A stretch of DNA of 64,000 bases. Origin: Bryoerythrophyllum caledonicum. Its lineage: Eukaryota > Streptophyta > Bryopsida > Pottiales > Pottiaceae. Location: NCBI GenBank assembly GCA_963971425.1, contig OZ020518.1, forward strand, positions 16,124,990 through 16,188,989, given 5' to 3'. Each line of letters begins with the position of its first letter. Position 1 is the first letter of the stretch. The notes beneath the pieces were generated by a model. It was not told the DNA's origin and did not search any database. It was given only the letters and a program-made list of their open reading frames with translations. The position numbers and the translations under genes were made by a program. Below, piece by piece: positions 57,960 through 64,000 of the stretch.

Positions 57960-58490
57960 GAGGTGGGCCCCCATCCTAATTGCATGGGGTCATTTTTCTC
58001 GCCCTCTTATTTTGGGGGGTCCTGAGGCTTTTTTGGAATTGTTTTTGACAAATTTGAGGCCTACGGCTTTTGTTAACCGTGGACGTACTTCCCTTGCTAT
58101 AAATAGGGCCCCATCAAGCAAAAGGGGCCGGGTTTGGTCCCACCACCTTGTGGCCCCATGCGGTAAGTCTGAGTGTGGGGATATCCTGTCAAATCGGTGC
58201 CAGTCAGTATGAGATGAATAAACGGCATAAGAAAGAACATGAGGAAATTTCATGTCGTCTTTTTTTGCACCAAAGAAATGCTTTGCAATTAATGTTCTTG
58301 GGCCCTACCCCATGGAAGCTAAAGTTTCCCCATATTACCATGAGTTCTCAAAGGGTTGACCAATAGTTCCCCCAAACCTTTCCCAAGTCAAGACACCATG
58401 TGCATGTGGTCCCGGTTACTAACATAAGACCTTAAGATTCAGGGTACCTATCCAGTGTATTTTGCTGACTTTCAGGAAAACTCTAATTAT
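57960..58490 (+). repeat. Dispersed repeat, most complete copy
   Basis: Matches pieces at 43,080-43,330 and 46,765-47,700. Starts near GGTGGGCCCCCATCCTAATT and ends near GACTTTCAGGAAAACTCTAA. Not coding. It borders the amino-acid transporter gene's upstream region. Confidence 0.6.
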
Positions 58491-58801
58491 TGAGACAAGT
58501 GGGACGCTTCGCAGGTGCACGTATTCTTCGTAATTTCTATTCAACAGTTTACTGTAGAGCTGGAAAGTTGCCGATTACAGACAACATCGTCGATCGTACT
58601 GGAGTCACAACTTGTTCGATCACGATTCATTTCCAGGTGTTGCAGCTTAGATGGCTTCATTATGTGTGTTTGTGCTGGAACTGTCCTGCTTGTAAATCGT
58701 GAACCTGCTCATACGCTGACGAGCTTGTCGAGCCATCTATTTCCATCACTTTAGTGAAGCGTGGACCGGGCTGCCAGATTCAAGGCTAGTGACTGTTCGT
58801 A

Positions 58802-61800
58802 ATGACGTCGTCCCCAACTGATCAAGGCGCCACAGATGTATGGAACTTCTTCAATGTGACCTGTGATGATGTCTAGGATTACCTGTCTTTAAGCTTCTAG
58901 AAACGAGTCGGAGTCGAGTGTACGTTGCGTTTTGACTACATATTATTTGTTGCTATAATGGCTGATTCAGTGATTTTAAAAAAAAATTTAATGTAATTTA
59001 ACATTTTTTTACATCGTTTTTGTATTCCGATGCAGTATTACATGTTAGAATCTTCTCTTGAGTTGAAGAAAACTTACAAACTTTTCGTAAAACAGAGATA
59101 GCCGCATGGAGTTCATGGATCGTACAAGTATTGACACTGTTATTATGTGCTTCAGGCTGTCCTTAACAATGGAGGGGTTTATTGGAATGATGCCACTCTA
59201 CCATTTGCCGTCGAAAATGTTGAGACACAGGCTCGGAAGACGTCCAACATGTGGTTTGCAGCTGCGTACAACATCACTGCCATTATCGGAGTTGGAGTGC
59301 TGGGACTACCACAAGCGATGGTGTTCCTTACATGGTTGGATCATCAAACCCTTGAAACAAATGATCATATGGTGAATTATCATTAACAAAGTGATGCACG
59401 TGGAGGTGGTCGTACCTAACATCGTTTCTCTATTATGTAGATGTGATAGGTTATGTTCGGTTCATCACACAAGTAGAGACGAAAGTTGACATTGTTCAGG
59501 GAGAGACAACTTAACTGGCAATTTAAAAACCAGTGTAACAATATTTTGTTAACCAATTGTACAGTCCCTCTCTGACCAATGTAAACTTTTGTCTGTACGA
59601 GTCATTATGCACCCTCCTCTCACCTACTTTTTTCCGGTGAGCACTGCAGGCGCGGAGGAGTGGTGGTTCTGGTGCTCGCATTTGCGATGACCTTGTTCAC
59701 GTTGTGCCAGTTGATCAAGTTGCACGAGTTCGAGTTTCTGAACAAGGAGATTCGGTACGAAACCTACCACGCTCTCGGGCAACGAGCGTACCCAACATGG
59801 GGCCGCAGCATTGTGATAACGCTGCAGATGATTGTGGAAGTCAGTCTTGACGTCTTGTTCACGGTGGCCGCTGGCGAGGCCATGAACCGTATCTACGACA
59901 AGGTCGGCGCCGAACCAGTTCACATATTTGTCTGGTTTGCGGTCTTCGCCGTCATCCAAATGTTTTTCTCCATATGGGCACCGGACTTTGACGCCATCAA
60001 ATGGATCGTCGTCTTGGCAGCAATCATGTCCGTCTGGTAAGCTGCTCTCAACCTCAGTTGTAGAGATGAATATATTCGTTATATTGGCGGTTCTTACCAT
60101 TCCAGGCGCTTTTATGCTCAGCTTCCTAGATGCAAATTTTGATATATTAGATTCTCTTAATATGCAAGTGTCATTCCAACGTTTTAAGATATCATCTTTG
60201 TATCTTACTCCATCAGTGCAATACTAGGGCATGTTTGATTGACCAATTCAAACCGGCATTTACACCGATCGTTCTCTTCCTGATATCCTGATTCCAGCTA
60301 TTCTTCAATCGCTTGGATCACAATTCTGTCAATGTGCGACGACAAGGAAGACGTGCACCACAGGTTGCCGCGAAGTCTGACGGTGGACCACGACGTCGCA
60401 CGGGAGGCAAGCCTGGAGTTGACGACCGCGGACCTGGTGTTCCGGGCATGCAACGCCATCGGAGTGGTGGCGTTCGCGTACGCCGCACACAACGTGGTGC
60501 TGGAGATCCAGAACGGCATTCCGTCCACTCCGGCGAGGCCGTCCGAGGACGTGATGTTCCGCGGCGTGCTGGTCACGTACGTGGTGGTCGCGCTCTGCTA
60601 CTTCCCGATCGCCATCGCTGTGTACCAGAACCGTGGCCACCGCATCAGCCAGAATGTTCTGAGCTTCATGCAGTACCATGTTGACGCGCCCACCGCGTTG
60701 GTGATTGCTGTCAACATTATGCTCATCCTCCATCTTGTTGGCAGTTATCAGGTACATTCTGCTTCCTCTCCCCCACCCCCTTTGTCTTCCCCAAATCTAC
60801 CGAGTCCACCCCTCATATCTACCACAGGAATAGATAGCTCCCTCTACAACAACATCTGGGTTGTTCTAACATATGTTTTTAAGGGGAGTTGATTGTGCTG
60901 TGCTATAAGGCGACATTGGGAACTTGGAGGGCAGTATTTCGCAAACCTCTCAATTCTGCACATGTTAATTAGTCGTCAAACTTCCTAATATCTCGAATAG
61001 CATGGATTTAATTGGATTTCTTTGTATACGTACTGATTGTTTACTTGTTAATAAGGTGTGTTAGTCCATTATTGTCCACTATAAGGAAGAGCATCTCCAC
61101 CCCGCACCGCAAACCGCCAAACTGGCGGTGCACGGTGGGTGGATCGCCCACACCGCATGCCCCAAAAAAAGGCATCGGTATGGGACTTTTACGTTGTCCG
61201 GGCCCCCATACGGGAAACTGGGGTTCGGCACCCAGCTCTCCGGGGTTTGCCGCTCAGGCCCCCCCCACTCCCCGCATGCCATGTGGCATTCCAGGAGTGG
61301 CCTGGTTGGAATTTTTTTTATTGTTAAATTTTTTTTTTAAATATTCCGATTTCTTTTTTTAAAAAACGAAAGAAAACATTGGGATAAAATATTTTTTAAA
61401 AATTAATTTATAATTTATTTTTTAAAATTAAAATTAAAAATTAAAAATTTGAAGCTGCCGGCCAACTGCAGCTGGCTGCGGGTGCGGGGAGAGGAGGATA
61501 ACTCCTCCCCCGTCTCCCTCGGCCCACGCCTAAATCTCCCCCTGGCGTGGGAGTTTCCCTACCAGGGGTGGAGATGCTCTTACTATACCAACCAATTTTG
61601 TACCTCTAGAGTCTATATTTATCCCTAAAGTCTTTGAAGGTTATAGAAGTGGATGACGTTGTAAAAGTGTGTGGTAATAGACTAACATACCTTAGAAATG
61701 AGTGTTCTTTGTACAATGAGGCAAAGATACCAAGAGTGTTGACTTCTCTTCTAGTACATTTTTGTTGTTTAATTCAGCCCTAAAGGACTGTAGATTCTAT

Positions 61801-63841
61801 GATCAATTCAAATAGGAGAAAGTCGATAAATCTTCATGGTACAACATGACCTAGTATGCTTCCGCCTTCTCAAAGGCCGCTATGACTATGTTTTACTTGA
61901 ATTTACACACCACCTAGCTCTTTCATTGATCTAATAGCTATAGCTTTAGTTGGTTGTTATGAAACCACCACATGATGTTTAACTATATCATCTATACACA
62001 ACTTCATTCTACAATAGAAATGTAGGTTAGACATATATGTCTTATGTCTTATGTTTTGTCCTATGTTTTGTACCCCAAAAAGATAAGTTGTGGCTTATTT
62101 TTGTCATAATATTGTTATAGATGATATTTCATTGAAGGATTGTTATAGATGATATCATACTTTAATGTCTGCCACATGATAGTTTCACAACAATCAAAAG
62201 TCATAAGATTGAGAAAAAATTACTAGAATAAGTTGAAGGAAAGGATATCTTATTGAAACATTGGATGACCTCATAAATAACTCAATTGATGCACTCTTTG
62301 TAGGTTTTTGCACAGCCAGTATTCAAGCTTTTAGAAGAAGATTTATTTAAGATCAGGTCTAGGAGATCACACTTCAAGAGGATCTCTGTCAGGTTCTTCT
62401 ATATTGGTAATGCTTGGTATCATTTCCTATTTTTACGATTGATTGTATTGTCACTTGTACTATATTTCATTGACGTTTTATAGTTTCTTTTTGGTATCAA
62501 TCACCATAAAATGTTATACAATTTCTAAGAGAGATTCTTCTACTCTTCTTTATGTATTAAAAAAAACACAAGTGAATGACCTTTCTTATTTTTATGTATT
62601 ATTTATATAAACTTGTATATTAAATCAATGATGAGAAAATATTTGTTTCATCAAGGTCTCCTATTTATTGTAGTGAAAATCATGATTTTCAGTATTTAAT
62701 CTCACTTTATGACTACAATAATTTAGAATCGTTTTCTCAAAACACTATAATATTTGGATTTAAACTCAAGTTAAGAGACTTAGTTATGCTACCTTTGATA
62801 ATGAAGATGGAGACGTCATGTGTTCTAGGAATCTTAGCTACCACTTCAAAAATAACATTACTAATTAAATTTGGACTTTGGATGCAGTTTTTGCAATGGT
62901 ACTGGCTATGATATTTCCCCATTTTTCGCCATTGCTCGGTTTCTTCGGCGGGTTTGCAATTGCTCCAACAACTTTTTTTGTAAGTCATTTCTTCTTTGTA
63001 AAACGGACGTGTTTTGTTTGTTTCAAAAAAATCAAATATATTTCTAAATTACAAATTACAATTAGGTTTTTTAATGAAAGCATTTGTTACAAACAACCAT
63101 TTCATGTATATCAATTTTCGAGTTGGCTTGGATTGTTGTGATGGAAGCCAACTCTACTTATTGAACATTACAAATCACTTGACACACTTTGAGAAGAAAT
63201 TGTAGACATTTTGCTTGAAATTTTCCAATTTTTAGTTTTAACATTTAAACATGAGGATTTCTTTTGACATTATTGAACATTGTCTGCCATAGTCATGTCT
63301 ATTTTTGCAATAAATTGAAATTTGACACATTCATTTGTTCAAATTAATGTTCAATAAGTAGAGTTAATCACTAGACATTAAAACATCTATTTGTTCAAAT
63401 AAATATGATTGACATTGTAAAAAGTATATATCATATATGTTCAAAACTAGTATATATCGTTGCTTATAATTTTATCATTGAGTTTTAATGCAATGCCTTT
63501 CTATCTATACATGGTTTACAATAAGTATTAAGTTACATATCATGATACCATATCACTATTAAGTTAAAATAATGTGTATTACATCAACCATTCAAAATGA
63601 ACCTTGCAAATTATCTTATGAATATTTTATTGATAATATGTATTTCTTTTTTTATTTGTGATTTATAAGCCTTTTCTTAATTTTGTGTTTATATTACATA
63701 TTTAAGTGGTATCAAAAGTGTAAAGACATGAATATTTAATCTTATCTAACGTTATGATTTGTTTTGTTGTAGTTGCCTTGTTTTTTATGGTTGAAGTTAA
63801 AGAAGCCAGAGAAATGGACACGAGATTGGAATCTAAATTGG
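58802..63841 (+). CDS. LHT: Lysine/histidine-type amino-acid transporter, seven exons, 3' end outside window
   Basis: Exons 58802-58837 (less certain), 59156-59334, 59650-60036, 60298-60751, 62304-62406, 62888-62979 and 63773-63841; phases fit to give 440 codons. A final exon of about 25-30 residues must lie beyond 64,000. Family motifs run in order: NMWFAAAYNITAIIGVGVLG and LPQAM (first transmembrane helix), LVLAFAMTLFTLCQLIKLHE, RYETYHALGQRAYP, MSVCYSSIAW, VAFAYAAHNVVLEIQ..IPSTP, YVVVALCYFPIAI, LHLVGSYQ, QPVFKLLEE, PLLGFFGGFAIAPTTFFLPC and KPEKWTRDWNLNW. This matches LHT members of the AAAP family, proton-coupled importers of neutral and basic amino acids at the plasma membrane. The two central exons are GC-rich, unlike the AT-rich later ones. 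The intron at 60752-62303 carries a MITE. No frame break is seen. Confidence 0.87.
61084..61581. mobile_element. MITE of the AAGAGCATCTCCA family inside an LHT intron, copy 3
   Basis: Perfect terminal inverted repeats AAGAGCATCTCCACCCC (61087) and GGGGTGGAGATGCTCTT (ending 61581). ACTATA flanks both sides (61078-61083 and 61582-61587). GC-rich ends and a very A/T-rich centre. It is the freshest of the three copies in the window. Confidence 0.85.
61740..62000 (+). repeat. Dispersed repeat, copy 2 of 2
   Basis: Interrupted similarity to 16,110-16,450, within the long LHT intron. No termini recognised. Confidence 0.4.
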
Positions 63842-64000
63842 GTAAGTTGTGAATCAACTTTCAAATATCTTACATATGTTATTGCATTGATTTGATTTGT
63901 TTATGAACTTTATTGGAGTGATTAATAATATTTTTGGAGTATAAGAAGTTTTAGCATAATTGAATCACAAAGTTAACATATCATTGTGTTGAAAAAAATT

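Noticed and set aside
60313-60757. Additional long frames on both strands over the LHT exon
   Set aside because: The exon is GC-rich, so shadow frames stay open. Only the frame with HNVVLEIQ and LCYFPIAI fits the family and the splice phases.

Overview
This is nuclear DNA of a land plant. Genes carry GT-AG introns, and the protein families are plant ones: an LRR receptor kinase with 72-nt LRR exons, an Agenet (plant Tudor) protein, a lysine/histidine-type amino-acid transporter and a TIR-domain protein. The TIR signature FINHRGPD is one I associate with bryophyte TIR proteins, so a bryophyte or another seed-free plant is my best guess. This is an inference with low confidence; nothing here names the species.

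Layout. Bases 1-5,420 hold two decayed plus-strand genes: a relic whose C-terminal half reads like a permuted (beta-class) DNA N4/N6 methyltransferase, then a hAT-type transposase relic with its dimerisation domain. 6.1-8.6 kb holds two MITEs and a 21-bp minisatellite. 8,689-13,837 (minus) is an intact-looking eight-exon gene for a roughly 1,100-residue Agenet protein; 14.3-16.0 kb may be a divergent promoter. 16-24 kb is AT-rich repeat land with a Tourist-like element (19,957-20,942) and three MITEs laid end to end and separated only by TTA target sites (22,621-23,822).

24.9-40.3 kb is a nest of transposons. A PIF/Harbinger transposase (24.9-26.0 kb, resuming at 37.8 kb), with its likely Myb-like second gene on the minus strand (38.5-40.3 kb), is split by an 11.8-kb insertion. 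That insertion is a head-to-tail pair of about 0.46-0.49 kb TG-starting repeats. It has itself been entered by a PHD-finger-bearing fragment and by two related TGT...ACA elements (29,086-32,596 and 32,834-37,536), each with a perfect 5-bp target duplication, a high density of CCGG-type motifs and an antisense gene for a coiled-coil protein. 40.3-49.5 kb is gene-free and full of dispersed unclassified repeats.

49.6-63.8 kb is the genic part: an FEI-type LRR receptor kinase (plus, 11 exons, all catalytic residues present), a TIR protein fused to a GTPase-like domain whose P-loop is destroyed (minus, 3 exons), and an LHT-type transporter (plus, seven exons visible, last exon beyond the window). 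These three genes are ordinary plant neighbours with no evident shared pathway: cell-wall or growth signalling, NAD-based immunity or signalling, and amino-acid uptake. The strongest candidates for something new are the TIR-pseudoGTPase fusion, the methyltransferase-like relic and the TGT...ACA elements with antisense ORFs.
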